Source: Allodiplogaster sudhausi (lineage: Eukaryota > Nematoda > Chromadorea > Rhabditida > Diplogasteridae). From it: a stretch of 64,000 nt of DNA. Each line of letters begins with the position of its first letter. Positions within the stretch are counted from its first letter, which is position 1. The notes below the pieces were generated by a model. It was not told the origin of the DNA. It searched no databases and worked only from the letters and a program-made list of their open reading frames with translations. The stretch spans positions 3,746,001 through 3,810,000 of the forward strand of contig CALZFC010000020.1 in NCBI GenBank assembly GCA_945643635.1. Direction: 5' to 3'. Positions 51,273 through 62,836 of the stretch are shown here, in pieces. The translations under genes were made by a program, and so were the position numbers.

Positions 51273-53482
51273 GAGAGAGGAAGTGACTGTGAGAGAGGGA
51301 GATAGATGTTGTGGGAGTGAGACAGAAGGAAGCCCCTTAGTACCAAAATCATTTTTCATCTCGCTTACTTGTCCCTCTTCAAGCCTTTTCAGGCTTCTTC
51401 AACAGCGAGGATCTGACACATCCGATTCCAGGTACTCTGCGGTCTTCCGAAAAAAAAGACCTACTGCGAAGATTCTTTCTAGTTCACTTTTTCAATATAC
51501 CTATGTATATTATACAAAAAAAGTTGTCGTACATAACGTTTTTAAATTATGAAGGCAGAGCCAAGGATGCGAGAGATGGTATTAGCGGAAGACAAAGAGA
51601 ATTGGAAAAGGAAGAAAAATAAAGAGAGAAGGGGAGAAGAAAAAGGCTACTATATATGAATGTATGTATGTTATATATTGACGATTCTAATGTAAATGCA
51701 TATTCCATTTATGAACCTAGCAGCGTTACGAATTGGACCAAGCGGAAACTGTGACTGAGATTTTCATTGATTCTCCCTTGGGATTCTCCTTCATTCAATA
51801 ATAAATTTTTATGAAACTCGGGAAGTCAAAGCAAATAGCTGCTGATGAGCATTACGGTGATTGAATCTCTGGCTCCTTCTCTATATGTCTTTCGTTTTCG
51901 CTCTCTATCTAGTTCTCTTTTGAAGATTTCCAGGATGAGGTCATAGAGCTGTGAAATTTGTACATTTCCGATTTTCAGTAGTCATGAATGGGTGGAATGC
52001 GCGACGAACGAAGCAAGAGGAAGGCGGTGAAGACGTGGAGTTCTCTCGCCACTCCATCATCTCTGCCTTTGTCAATGCCATCGAAGATGTTAGATCTACC
52101 TTTCTCCTTTTCAGCTGCTAACTGACAAGAACTTGACTCTTACTTTATCGTCTTTCCGTTTCCTTCTTATGTATTGCATATCTCTATTCCATTCTCTCTC
52201 TCTTCCCTAATCGCCTCTTTCCAGACCATCTCGAGCCGTAGCCGCCTGCCCCTCCAGAGCCTTTTATGTAAAAATCACTGTAATAAAACTTCACAAAAAA
52301 CAGTATACATACGAAACGACTCCGTTTAAAACTACAATGTCGCTCAACAACAACATAAACCTCTCTATCCAGCTCGATATCGACAAAATGAACGATGTTA
52401 AAGGAGCTGTCCATAGAGATTTCAATAACATATAATTTTTTGCCTAAGAGAACCAGGCTAGCTAAAAACACAGCTGTGCAAATTATCATAACGTGAGATT
52501 TCTTAGATACAGAGAAAATACCTTTGATCTACGGTTCATACTGTAGGATTTAGTAGATGACGTCAGCAATTTTTCTCTATATGTCTGTATGTCTCTCACT
52601 CTCTCATTGCCCAGGCCGCTCTCAATCGATTTGTCACTTCTGGGTGCCATTGATACTTGGGTGCGAATAGAAAAGCCCTGTCAGCTCTGCACGCCTTAGG
52701 AACAAGAGTTTTAGCTACAAGCGAAGCTGATCCGAGTGTTCATTTATAAACATCGTGCACATATGACTCCGTGTACTCTCCAAAACCCCTTCATGTGCTT
52801 TCCTGGACGTTCACGTCTCATGTCATCTCTCTGCCATGCCAAACAAAAGTCATCAAGGTTCAGGAAACATATTCATTCAACATATTATGGTGCCAGGGGG
52901 CGCCGGGATTACCCCGAAAGAACCGGAAACTCTTGGAAAAAACCATTTCAAAAAACATTACAAAAACTACAACAACAAATACGGCATTCGAGATTAGAAG
53001 AATCGTCCGAAATCAAACGAGGATGAAAGCTACGTGGTCTTCGAAATAGGTCACGACTTGAACAGGGACTGCAATGGTCGACAAGGAGGACTACGACGAA
53101 GCGAAGAGTTATAACGTAGAAGTTTCGATTGGGAGGAGCACAATTTTTCCTGTCTACTTGCTCATAAAAGATTACAACGAGTGCTTATTTATCAGTTCAA
53201 ATGCAGTTTTCACATCTGTTACAAAAATGACGCTACCTTTGCATCTATTTTTAATCTCAATAATCTCGGCCAGCTTTGCTCTAGACTGCGGGGAAACAAA
53301 GAAAACTAGTTCAAGAAAATCTTGGAAAAAATCGTGCTCCTCCCTACACATTGTATAACCATAAGCAATTGACTATTATTATTCTTATACAACGGTTTGC
53401 TAATTGCAGTTCGAAAAGCATTACTCTAACACAAATTGAAAGGCATTATCAAACCTGGATGCGTAAAACAAAGGGCACGAGC
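51020..53482. other. Unassigned region with one (GA)n array
   Basis: A GA array lies at 51,227-51,280. A minus-strand open frame at 52,184-52,489 begins with a hydrophobic stretch (ICTAVFLASLVLLG), and a plus-strand frame near 53,228 reads MTLPLHLFLISIISASFALD, signal-peptide-like. Neither has recognisable homology or flanking exons. I see nothing firm here. Confidence 0.35.
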
Positions 53483-53601
53483 CAAGGATGAAAAAACCGG
53501 CCCTTGCCGGCCTGACCTGCCACTCTCCAGGCCCCGGCCTGGCTTGCCCTTCTCCAGGTAGTAAAAATCAGCACCGGGCCGCGCGGTCCTGGCCATCCTT
53601 G
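53483..53601. mobile_element. 119-bp GC-rich hAT-like MITE (second family)
   Basis: Ends CAAGGATG and CATCCTTG (8-bp inverted repeat), flanked by GCACGAGC (53,475-53,482) and ACACGAGC (53,602-53,609), 7 of 8 identical. The interior is GC-rich with nested GGCCGG palindromes, in strong contrast to its AT-rich surroundings. Confidence 0.7.
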
Positions 53602-54554
53602 ACACGAGCAACTATTCCAGCCGCAAACCTCAAAGATTTCCTCACAAGCAAAAACTGAACGTTGAAAAGGGAATGAAAAATAAACAAAACGAATTAGATA
53701 AGAACGGATCTAAGCAAACGTGATCCTGCCAATGGTGAGTCCTGTTGCTGGGTTGGCCGTTCATTCGTGCCCGACCAATAAAAATTCCTGGTAATAAAGA
53801 TCTATATTTGACGAACAACCAACAAATAATCTAGAAATACCGAACAAATTCAACGAGAAGGTGTTGTTCGCCAAACATTCATTTATTTTTTTAAATTCTG
53901 GCGCTGAAATATGTCACAAGAACCAAATATTACCTGGCATTTCACTGGATTATGAATATATTACTACTTAAACGTAAAAAAACATATGCGAACAACCATA
54001 ATATCAGCAGCATTGCCATTCAAACGTAAACCAAAACGGCCAAAAGGCAGCATGAAAGTTTAGTATTCTTGTCGGTGTACTGTAAGGATTTTCCCAAACC
54101 ACCCGCAATATGACCCGCGAATTCAAACGGCATTATTTTGTTGGTGACAATACAGCTCCGTGGACAGTTCCTTTAACGGTGCAGAACAAAACACACTGAA
54201 GAAAGAAAAAAACTAATAGTACACAGCAAACGAAGAAAATTGAGTACGTTTTTAAGCAGAAAACTCGTTTCGTACACTCAAACGGAGACGCTGATGATTT
54301 GTGCGCTGCGAGAAATTCGAAAATAAATGTTTCTGGTCTGGTTCTTCACTCAAAAACAGTTTCTTTGTCATACTGATCACTAATTTGTCATTTATTCATG
54401 GCAAGGGGAAAACATGTAATTGCAGGTACATATGTAGGTAAACTTGTGAAAACAGATGTTAAATAAAATGTACAAAAGAAAGAATGTGTGTTACAATTGA
54501 ACTAAGTATGAACAAAACAAGGTTTCGTCGGAGTGAATGGAGCATTTTGCTCGT
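53602..54554. other. AT-rich spacer, nothing recognised
   Basis: No exon, RNA gene or clear repeat was recognised between the GC-rich MITE and the exon-like frame at 54,555. Confidence 0.45.
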
Positions 54555-54760
54555 TCAAAAATGCGATTTCCAGAATCCATATGTGAATTTTTTCCATAAG
54601 GTATTTTCATGGTACATGAGACATACAGAATTCGAATACAAAGCAACGCTCCTATTCATATCATGGGCTTCGAAAATATCATCTTTTAATAAAAGGCGCT
54701 TGGAAGAAATAGAATGGAATGGTGGTTTAAGTGAACCATCCCGATCGACTTCACTGTCAG
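54555..54760 (-). CDS. Possible last exon of the multi-pass membrane protein gene
   Basis: After an acceptor TTTCTTTAG the sequence stays open for 68 codons (DSEVDRDGSLKPPFHSISSK, ending KFTYGFWKSHF, TGA 54555-54557), like a cytoplasmic tail. At the paralogous place in the upstream copy (about 63,230) a short frame DMEGPLNHFLTYTYA resembles its start (DRDGSLKPPF). The phase does not match the exon at 61,156-61,227 directly, so an intervening exon would be needed. Confidence 0.35.
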
Positions 54761-54786
54761 CTAAAGAAAAAAGAAAATGTCTTTAT

Positions 54787-54883
54787 TTTATTGTACCAAA
54801 TCATGGCAACACCTGAAGTCTATGATTTTATCAAAATAAACTCTGACTTGAACGTATACGCATCTCGTGGAAACCTACATATG
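54787..54883. repeat. Dispersed ~0.4-kb repeat, copy a (left part)
   Basis: Contains ATCATGGCAACACCTGAAGT and CTTGAACGTATACGCATCTC, matching GAATCGTGACAGCATGTGAA and GAATGAAAAAAAACGCATCTC of copy d. It stops exactly where the 6-kb TIR element starts; the rest of the repeat resumes at 60,931. Confidence 0.7.
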
Positions 54884-54944
54884 TACATACATATAAGACA
54901 GTGTGAATTAAAAAGTTTGGTTTTTCTCTGCAATTTTCAGTTTT

Positions 54945-55480
54945 GCTGTTATTTTTGGCAAGCAAATTTGCCAGTTTTCAAGCCCATTTATTATGCCATG
55001 GCAATTTGTATGATTGTCAAGAATGTCATCAAGGTTTATTCTTCAATATTCATCATGCCAAAATCAACAGCTGTCTAAAATGGCAAAAACAACCTAACCA
55101 AAAAAAGATACGAGTCAAAAGTGTCGAGGCAAAATTACGCAAGTGTTAAACGAAGATGGCACAGAAAATGGTTGAAAAATATGTCACAGCTTCTCGAGGA
55201 GGAGTGGGCCTTTTTGCCAAAAAAAGCAGCGATATAAATCTGCCAAGATTACCTGCCAGAGTTGATCAACTGCTAAATTTGCCAAGCCAAAATAATAGAG
55301 TGAAAAATTTGCCAAACCAGCTTGCCAATTTTGGCGGCTAGCAGAAATGGCATGGCAGTTTAAACAGGTGTCAAAAAAGTCCAGCAAATTTGATGGCTAT
55401 CAAAATTGGCAAGGCATTTTTTACGGCTGTCAAAAGTGGCACGTCATTTTAAACGACCATTAATTCTGGCTAAAGGTTGA
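54945..55480. repeat. TTTGCCA/TGGCAA-rich subterminal region, left arm
   Basis: More than fifteen TGGCAA or TTGCCA-type motifs, often paired into short palindromes with GGCTGTCAAAA between. The right arm counterpart is at 60,235-60,870, where two 30-bp units (TTTGGCTTGCCACTTTTGAA plus GGGTCAAAAA) are tandem. The arrangement recalls subterminal transposase-binding arrays. Confidence 0.7.
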
Positions 55481-55721
55481 AATTTCAACATCGGACCAAT
55501 TAAAACATAGTGTAAGAAAAAATGAAGTAAGGAAAAGCAGAAAATTAATGGAATTATAATGTTAACTAAACAAAAATCGACGATAGGAATAAGTGGACTT
55601 ACGAACTACAGAGAAAGCATGAATTCGAAAGAATCAATTCGCAATATGGAGACTAACTAGATTGAAGGCAAAAAATCAGGGAGGGTATGTAAAATAGACG
55701 ATTCCTTTTTAGCCCCCACCG

Positions 55722-58110
55722 GTGATTATTCGGGAGATCGACTCGAAGTGCTGGCGGTAGGTCTCGGGTCGGCCGCCATGGTCTGCAAGAAAAGACATTG
55801 AGGAAGGTAAAACAAGAGAGGGTGAAGGGAGATTGAGATTAAAGAAAAGGATAAAGAAAAAGAACAGGAGTTACGGTATGAATGGTTGAAAACGTTTCCT
55901 TTGAAATTTTGTCAGAAAAAAAGAAAGAATATCCTACAACTTGTTTGTTCAGTTTCAGTTACGATTAAATAGGAACACTAACAACTCCACATTTTAAAGG
56001 AATTCTACTTTTAGATAGTTGAAAATAGGAAGGGAACTTAACTCACGACAACACTACAAGGAAATCACGGATGCTAACGATAGGGGGGGGGGGTTAGCCC
56101 ACCCTGATATAGCAGCATTAATTTCAGTGGATTCCTTGGTTCAATTCACTCGAAAAGACTAGATTAGATGATTCTTTTCTTCAAAGAAATTACGATACAA
56201 AGGCGCAAAATTACGGGCGCGATACCCAACAGGATAAACTTAGACTATTAGCCTTGTACCGGCCGAAAGTCAAGCTGTGAATCATCACCTAAAAGAAGGC
56301 TGCGCCGCTACAGTATGCATACCGTACAGGGAATAAAAGCCGCTGTCGAGGACCCAAAAGATTAGGGTGGGGAATGAATTATTAGGCCGGGAAACCAGGG
56401 TGGATTAGCTGTTTTTGTCTAAATGGCCTTCAATAACATGGTGGGGTAGAACATCGGGGAGGCCCAAAATAAGGTCTGTCGAAAGGACAGTACCTTTTTA
56501 CCCTGATACCGTACCATGTCACTGTTTCCAACTTACATTATTGCGATGCTAACTTAGATTTTTCTAATGAAACTAAGCACTAGATAAGCAAGAATAAATT
56601 AAAAGAAGCAGCCTGTTGTATACAATGTACTTTACCAAACCTTTAAAAGAAGAAAAATACTCACAAAAGCGGAGGGCGCGGCCAGGTCCGCCGCCACCAG
56701 GACCGACCGTCATCGAAGCCGCCACCAAAGAAGAAGAGGGCCGGGGCACATCCATCCACTCCTGAATTAGATCCCCCTCATTTAAATAATATCAATAATT
56801 TTTGATACCAAGAAACAACAAAAACCGTTGGTCAGCAAAAGTGCTTTAGTGAAAGGTTTTCCCCTTTAACAGTCAAGGAAAGTACATTCCTTTCACACAT
56901 CTAATCTATTCAATGTCGTGAAAAAAATAATACGGGTTGGCGAAAGAACGCCCAAAAAGCTGTATTTTAGACAATAAAAACACCAAAGGAAAATAAAATG
57001 TATATGTCGAACCTTTCTCAATTGGGAAGGAAGGCTGCAAGGGAGGAATACGAACTCCCTCAAGAGTTCGCCGTCCACTCGATGCCCCCGAGGACTCCCG
57101 TCCACTTTATCGAACAGGACACGTTGCTCGTGCTGAAATAAGAAAAGTTTATAAGAGATACCGACAAAAAAGAAACTAATTGTGCGGGGGGGGGGGGGGG
57201 TGAATTAAAATGAACCAGTTTAAGCATTATCGACTACCGTAATCTCAATGAGTACGGTACAAGAATTCTCTATGAAGTGGTTTCTTATGTCAATAAATTG
57301 ATCTTTTTTAAATAAATAAAACTACGCTCCTACTACATTACGCTAATTTTAAAGCAAATTATGAAACGGATTAAAGGAGAACCGAAAAATAAAAACAAAA
57401 GTTTCGCTCCGACATTAATCGGCTAAAAGGAAAATCATGTTAAAACTATTCCCAAAAAATGCATTATCAAATGAATCTTTAAGAAAGATTACCTTGATTT
57501 TATCCTTAAAAAAAGTTGGATTTTAATATTATGTGAAGTTAAAAAAGATCAAAAGACCTACTCCGTTTTAAAACAAAACTAAACACCTGTAATGCTAGAC
57601 AAATAAATATAAAGCCAAAAAGTGATGTCTAACCATTAGAAGTCGCATCCCTAGGCGCCGGCGGAAGAGTCCTCCCGTGGCTTCCGCATAGTCGCCACTA
57701 CAAAAAAGTTTAAATTGAATCGAATATCTTTAAAAAAAGGATAAAAGAAAAGAACTTCATTCGATTTCCCACTATACAATACGCATACTCAAACTAATGG
57801 AAGTATAATCTGAAAGCTATTCCAAAAAGGATGCATTCTCGAATAAACCGTTAAGAAAGATTTCCTTTATTTTTATTCTAAAACAACTACCGGATTTCAT
57901 TCCAGTGAAAAAACAAACTTAAGAACAAAATGCCTACGAAATTTTCGATTAAACAAAACACTTCGAATACCAAACAGTTAAATAAATAAAAAATAAACCT
58001 AAAACGTAATTTCTAACCGTTAGAGATGGCATCGACCCTGGCGCCCGTAGTCGTTGACGCCCTGGTGCTTCATTTCGATGCCGTTGCGTGGATGGCGGGA
58101 CTACAATCGC
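55722..58110 (-). pseudogene. Scattered GC-rich exon-like fragments inside the 6-kb element
   Basis: Minus-strand islands in AT-rich DNA: HGGRPETYRQHFESISRI (55,722-55,790), FFFGGGFDDGRSWWRR or alternative frame MDVPRPSSSLVAASMTV (56,660-56,790), QRVLFDKVDGSPRGHRVDGE (57,000-57,130), GDYAEATGGLFRRRLGM (57,640-57,700), RNGIEMKHQGVNDYGRQGR (58,020-58,110). Each is bordered by splice-like sites but I cannot join them into a known protein. They may be captured host exons or an unknown Arg/Gly-rich gene. Confidence 0.35.
56327..56505. mobile_element. 179-bp hAT-like MITE with perfect target duplication
   Basis: Starts CAGGGAATAAAAGCC, ends CTTTTTACCCTG, flanked on both sides by ATACCGTA (56,319-56,326 and 56,506-56,513). 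Same family as 46,320 and 46,784. The perfect 8-bp duplication makes it the youngest copy here. Confidence 0.88.
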
Positions 58111-58232
58111 AAGAAAAACATAGAAGCAAATATTCGTCGTCAAACATTAAACAAATGAAAAGAATACTTGCAGAAAACCTAACAGCAATCCAAAAAGCTA
58201 CAGCTTTACCGAGAATTTCGAAACGCGACAAT

Positions 58233-58458
58233 TAATTTTTTGCACGGTGCACGCTGTAGTACGGCGCACCTAATGATATGGTGCTTAATTTCCATGCGAC
58301 CATTCGTGATTATTTGCATGGTTCACGTAATTTTTAATCAGGTGAACCGTGCAGAAATGTAAAATTACATATAACTATTCAAAAATGGTCCCATTCACCG
58401 TGCAATTAAGAACAATGACATTACGTGCATCGTACGAGGTGCATAGTGCAAAATTAGA
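58233..58458. mobile_element. Small inverted-repeat element with GTGCA motifs
   Basis: Left end TTTTTTGCACGGTGCACG, right end GGTGCATAGTGCAAAATT; TAGTACG faces CGTACGA inside. The interior repeats GGTGAACCGTGCA/CATGGTTCACG. Non-coding MITE-like sequence inside the 6-kb element. Confidence 0.6.
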
Positions 58459-59296
58459 ACCTGTACGCGTTGCGGTCGCGTCGCAGCTCTCATAACTGCC
58501 GAATAAAACTTATTCAGTGCTAAACGAGATTACATGTTTATCTTGTTGTTTCTGCCTTTCCTTTTTGCTTGAATTGTTGTTCATGTGATTAATTTACACT
58601 TTAAGAGAAGATGTACGCTTGGCGCCCCTTCCAACATCGGCGCCGCGGAATCCTGGCGCGGCATCGGCGAGATATTGGCGGCCACCCCGAAGCACCACTT
58701 TGAGGTTTTGGCATCCTCTTTGATATTTGTTTATTTTCTGGTCATTTTGCTTTATAGGATTAGCGAACTGATTTTGTCGCGTTCAATTTTTTGATTTATG
58801 ATTAGATCATTTCTCAGGGCAGAAGTTTTTGCTCGTTAGAATTATTCTTTTGAGCAAGTTGAATCTTCTGCAGTTTTCGTTTTTATTCTAGTTATCCTGT
58901 TCTTAATCTTCGAGCACGGTACTTTTTTTCAATTTCGCCTGCAAAAATTAGTCCAAAATTAACAATGCGAAGAGCTCAACAACCTATGCCATGTTTTAAA
59001 TTTTTCATATATTTCCTTAAAATGAAATTGAGCATAGAGTTGTTAGTTGTTAATGTTATACGACGGTAGACATATCATTAAATAGAGAATCGCGAGCTCT
59101 TTGAACTGCATTCAAACACTTTTTCCAAAAAAAATTTTACACCCAAAAACCGACCACTAATATTTTGACGGCGCAAATATTTTTTTATGTCGATTTAAAT
59201 TTTTTTCCATGAAATTCAACAGTTCGGGGGCTTTTAGTTACAGAGATGACGAACATTCCATTCAATTCTTATCGTGATGTTTTATAATTTTCTCAG

Positions 59297-59505
59297 AATT
59301 ACGGTGTGTATACGGTAGATGGCCATTTTCCTCTAAAATAAGTGTAAATCATTTCCTTTTTGTTATTTAGAATGGAGAACACGAATCTAGTGTTAATATT
59401 TCATGTTGTATTTCATTTCTAACAAAACAGCAATGATATCATATACACATTGTATGGAGCTACAAGGCCATATACCGTATACTTACCATAACTCGGGAAA
59501 ATAGC
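59297..59505. mobile_element. Inverted-repeat element with TACGGTGTGTATACGGTA-type ends
   Basis: CAGAATTACGGTGTGTATAC with GGTAGATGGCC (59,296-59,330) is inverted as GGCCATATACCGTATACTTA with CCATAACTCG (59,465-59,497). A related half, GAGTTACGGTGTGGATACGG, occurs at 10,828 in an ARIH2 intron. The interior includes a stretch resembling the 42.4-kb foldback arm. Confidence 0.6.
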
Positions 59506-59559
59506 ATCATGATAATCGCAGACACATCTTTTAACATTATTTAGTGTTCTTGTTTCAGA

Positions 59560-60025
59560 TTAGATGTCAAGCTGGCCCGTGCAAGGCAAGCATGTGCAGT
59601 GGGAGTGCCGCCGGAGATGGACGACCGCGTCCAGTTTAAACAGTTTTGTTTTATTATTGTTTTCAATTATCTATTATAATTTTAATTTTTTTATGTTAAA
59701 TAGAATTGATATTTTATAAGGATGGAAAATCTTTCATTAATATCCACTTGTTGGCCAACAGTTTTTTTTTCAGTTTTGCCAACAATTATTGACATGTAAA
59801 TGAAAGAGAATCTAATTCAGGAGGTGATGGTGGAGCCGCCGGTCGTCGCAGTGGTTTCTTTGGTGGCGAAGTCGATGATGGTTCTGGCAGCGGGCTACGG
59901 CCCTCCTCCTTCGTGAATCTTGCGTCCCCAGGGATTCTCAGTGATCAAGTCACACGAGGCCATGCATCTCGAAGCTGGAAGAGTTACCTATTCCAGTGAT
60001 GATGGCCAGTCTAGTGGCTGGTATG
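59560..60025 (+). pseudogene. Plus-strand GC-rich exon fragments
   Basis: LDVKLARARQACAVGVPPEM (59,565-59,640) and GRRSGFFGGEVDDGSGSGLR (59,830-59,910) resemble, in inverted orientation, the minus-strand fragment FFFGGGFDDGRSWWRR at 56.7 kb (shared TTCTTTGGTGGCG and TCGATGAYGGT). They could be inverted duplicates within the element. No full gene recognised. Confidence 0.3.
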
Positions 60026-60930
60026 TTAACCTTGCTAGCATTTATCAACTGAGTTCTAGAATGTTGTGATGACTGTTATACTGTAGAAACAGCCATGTTT
60101 CATGACTGATCTAAATATATTTTTTTTATTGTTTCCTATTTGTTATATAAGGATGCATATGTGAATTTAGTGATGTGAGGAGGGCTAAATCCTATTTTAG
60201 TAGGAATGTTGTGCTATGAGCCTTTTTTGGGGTAAAAAAAAAGGATTTGCCTTTTTTAACGGCCGTCAAAACGGCCAGCCATTATTTATAGCCGTTAAAA
60301 TTGGCTTGCCACTTTTGAAGGGTCAAAAATTTGGCTTGCCACTTTTGAAGGGTCAAAAATTTGGCTTGCCATTTTTGATGCCCGCTGAATTTGCCAAGTT
60401 GCCATTTTTGACGGCTGTCAAAATTGCCAAGTTGCTCGGCCGACAGCCGCTTCCTCGTGGCACGTTTAACAGCTGTTAAAAATGTCAAATCCTTTTGCCA
60501 ATTCTGATAGCTGTTTATTTTGGCTGTGACATTTTTTATAAGTGAAGAATTTGCCAAAACCCTTGAAATTTTGAACATATGCAAATTGCGCCATGGAAAA
60601 TTTGGAGGCCGTCAAATTTGGCATGTTATTAATCCACTTTTAAAGACCTCTATTTTTGCCACGCCAAATTGTTGTCCTGTTAAATATGCCGAAGCCGGGT
60701 TGTCAATAATTAGGGCACATTTCTGTGGCTCAGCCATTTTCTTCGCTTGTACATTGTGCCCGTCATTTTATTAACCGTCTTATTTGTCATGACAAGTTTG
60801 AATCAATGAATAAAATACTGCCACATTTGCTTGTGTGTTTCACCTGCCAAATTTGGCAAAAATAACAGCTTAATCGAAAAATGCAGAGAAAAACCAAACT
60901 TTTTAATTCACACTGTCTTATATGTATGTA

Positions 60931-61265
60931 TGGCTGTAGATGGTCATGCTTGGGCGTTTTTTGCCTGTAATTAAGTCACGGTAGTTTTGTATATGAAGTC
61001 TGAAAAAAATGGCGCAGAAAATTTGAGGAATATTCGAGACCACATGCTGAAGAATAGACCTTTCAACAATGTTTGTTTCCCTGAATGTTGAATATATGTA
61101 CAATTTATGTATGAAACTAAAAACAAATTAAAGAGAATCAACGAAAACGGCAAACCTTATAATATATGATTCTCATGTAACACCATCTCAAGTAGAAGAA
61201 TAGAGCGTAGATAAGGCAACATTCCATCTGCAAAGCAACGCAGATACATAAGCTATTTCGCCAAA
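60931..61265. repeat. Dispersed ~0.4-kb repeat, copy b (right part)
   Basis: Continues copy a across the 6-kb element: GGTCATGCTTGGGCGTTTTT (copy d GGTCATGCTTGAGCGTTGTT), ATGCTGAAGAA, GGCAAACC, ACCATCTC and GCGTAGATAAGGCAACATTC CATC, the last shared almost exactly with copy d at 63,600. Confidence 0.75.
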
Positions 61266-61875
61266 AGTATATTTATTAGATACGTTACTAATTTAAAAAA
61301 AATGAAAATATTCATATCCTTGCTTCGCACAGTGTAAGATCCGAATGCAATTGCCATGAAGAAATAACGAAGAAGGGAAATAATGTCTCCGTTGACAGGA
61401 ACAACAAATGCGTCCAATAACGGAAGGTAGACATCGACAAGAAAAGCTGAGAGGGCCATCATTGAAGGGAAGAGTCTCAAGTTGTCTGAAATGCCGCACA
61501 TTATTCCTTCTGTATTGATTACTGAAATTAGACATAAATAAAACTAGCAAATTCAGAAGCTACCGATATTACCATTACGTCTGTAATGCATGATTTATAA
61601 TATGTTTCCATTAAACGATCTTGAAACAATAAAGCGTTACTAACATTTATTCATCCAATGAATGATAGTAAAGGAGAGGCATGGACAACTGAAGAAGCAA
61701 AATTCAAATCCTGAAACGCAGAGATTCTGAGCATTTTCCCATTCAAACTCATTTGCTGCCAACTCACATACCGTAGAGTAGCATTTCCAGCGAGATAACG
61801 CATTCTCCAAACAAGAGTATCACGAACAGAGAAACATAGAAAGCTGTACTGACGAAAGCTGAGACGTCCCTTTTC
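61156..61875 (-). CDS. Multi-pass membrane protein gene (partial, three in-phase exons)
   Basis: Exons 61772-61875 (KRDVSAFVSTAFYVSLFVIL then LFGECVISLEMLLY), 61331-61485 (NLRLFPSMMALSAFLVDVYL, PLLDAFVVPVNGDIISLL, RYFFMAIAFGSYT) and 61156-61227 (MECCLIYALFFYLRWCYMR) join in phase (104 + 155 + 72 nt) and give four hydrophobic segments with basic loops. More exons probably lie upstream (VCVASPYEFHYTVRLNG, about 62,230-62,300). A chemoreceptor-like or TMEM-like protein is possible; resemblance to TMEM17/TMEM216 was noticed but is too weak to name. The 6-kb element would lie in its next intron. Confidence 0.5.
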
Positions 61876-62424
61876 CTGTAAGAAGCACATTTGTGAAGAA
61901 AAGGCGCAAGGTCTTTCTATTACGGGAGCTACCAAATACTGCAAGAGTCTTGATGAGATCAGTCCAATAGCAAAGCAACTCTTATTATGCAAACGTCTCA
62001 TACTAAGCGAGCCGTTACATTCGACAGAAGTTCTTTTTCTTAATGATTAACTTGTACGGCATTCAGGTTATTATAACATTTAAAGTCCCATCTTCATCGT
62101 TCCAAAAGCGGAGAAGGAATGAGGATGATTCCGAGTTGTTGGAGTAAGAAACATCCATCTATCAGCAAGGCACGGATTATAAGTCCACTCTGTTATTGCT
62201 TTCGCTCTCTTTCTCTCTCTCTCTTTTAATGACGAAAAAAAGGGATAATTCTTCAGCAGTTGTACAAGGCCGTTCAGACGTACAGTGTAATGGAACTCGT
62301 ATGGGGATGCTACACACACTGGAAAATCCTTTGAACTAGAAATTGGCGGGAAAGTAAAAGAAAAAGTAAAATCTCATAATATGGTAACATGATTATTTCC
62401 GAACGTTCCTTGCTTTTTTTGTTT

Positions 62425-62600
62425 TTAAGAGTTTACTGTTAAACAAAATAAATTCTAACTTGAATGTAAACGCATCTCAGGGAGAGTTTTTGTTGTGGAT
62501 GGTTATGCTTGTGCGTTATTTTGCCCATAAACTGAAAAAAAAAATTGTGACAGAAAATTTGTGGAACATTCCTGGCAAAATGATTAAGAGAAGGACAATC
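62425..62600. repeat. Dispersed ~0.4-kb repeat, copy c
   Basis: TTTTAAGAGTTTACTGTTAA, CTTGAATGTAAACGCATCTC and GGTTATGCTTGTGCGTTATT align with copy d (63,303-63,420) in the same order. It spans the position where the 6-kb element lies between copies a and b, so it is a relative of the empty site. Confidence 0.7.
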
Positions 62601-62836
62601 CCAAGGGAGAATATACGAAAAATTCAGTCACAATTTCCACTTGTGTCCAGTTTCGTAATGCTGTTACATAAGTACATTAATGGAATATACATATGTATGT
62701 ACATATGTATGTATATAAGAATCGTCCTCATAGTCCATTTTCTTCTCTATTTCTCTCTTTATTTTTCTTTATTTTTTCTCTCTCTTTCCCTTCATGATCA
62801 TGCTGTGGATGGGGAAGGGATATATGGGAGAATAAC

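Larger units (their letters stand above)
54884..60930. mobile_element. ~6-kb element with terminal inverted repeats, inserted in a dispersed repeat
   Basis: The left end TACATACATATAAGACAG is repeated inverted at the right end CTGTCTTATATGTATGTA. Similarity continues for about 80 bp (AATTAAAAAGTTTGGTTTTT, CTCTGCA, CTGTTATTTTTG). Inside both ends lie 0.5-0.7 kb dense in TTTGCCA/TGGCAA and GGCTGTCAAAA motifs. The flanks are the two halves of a dispersed repeat, seen uninterrupted at 62.5 and 63.4 kb. A TA target duplication is possible. No transposase frame was recognised; the interior holds GC-rich exon scraps, a hAT-like MITE and other small inverted repeats. Probably non-autonomous or decayed. 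Confidence 0.7.

Noticed and set aside
61156..61485. TMEM17/TMEM216 homologue
   Set aside because: A short resemblance (FPSMMALS.., ALQME..) is seen, but segment order does not match and hydrophobic segments align easily by chance.
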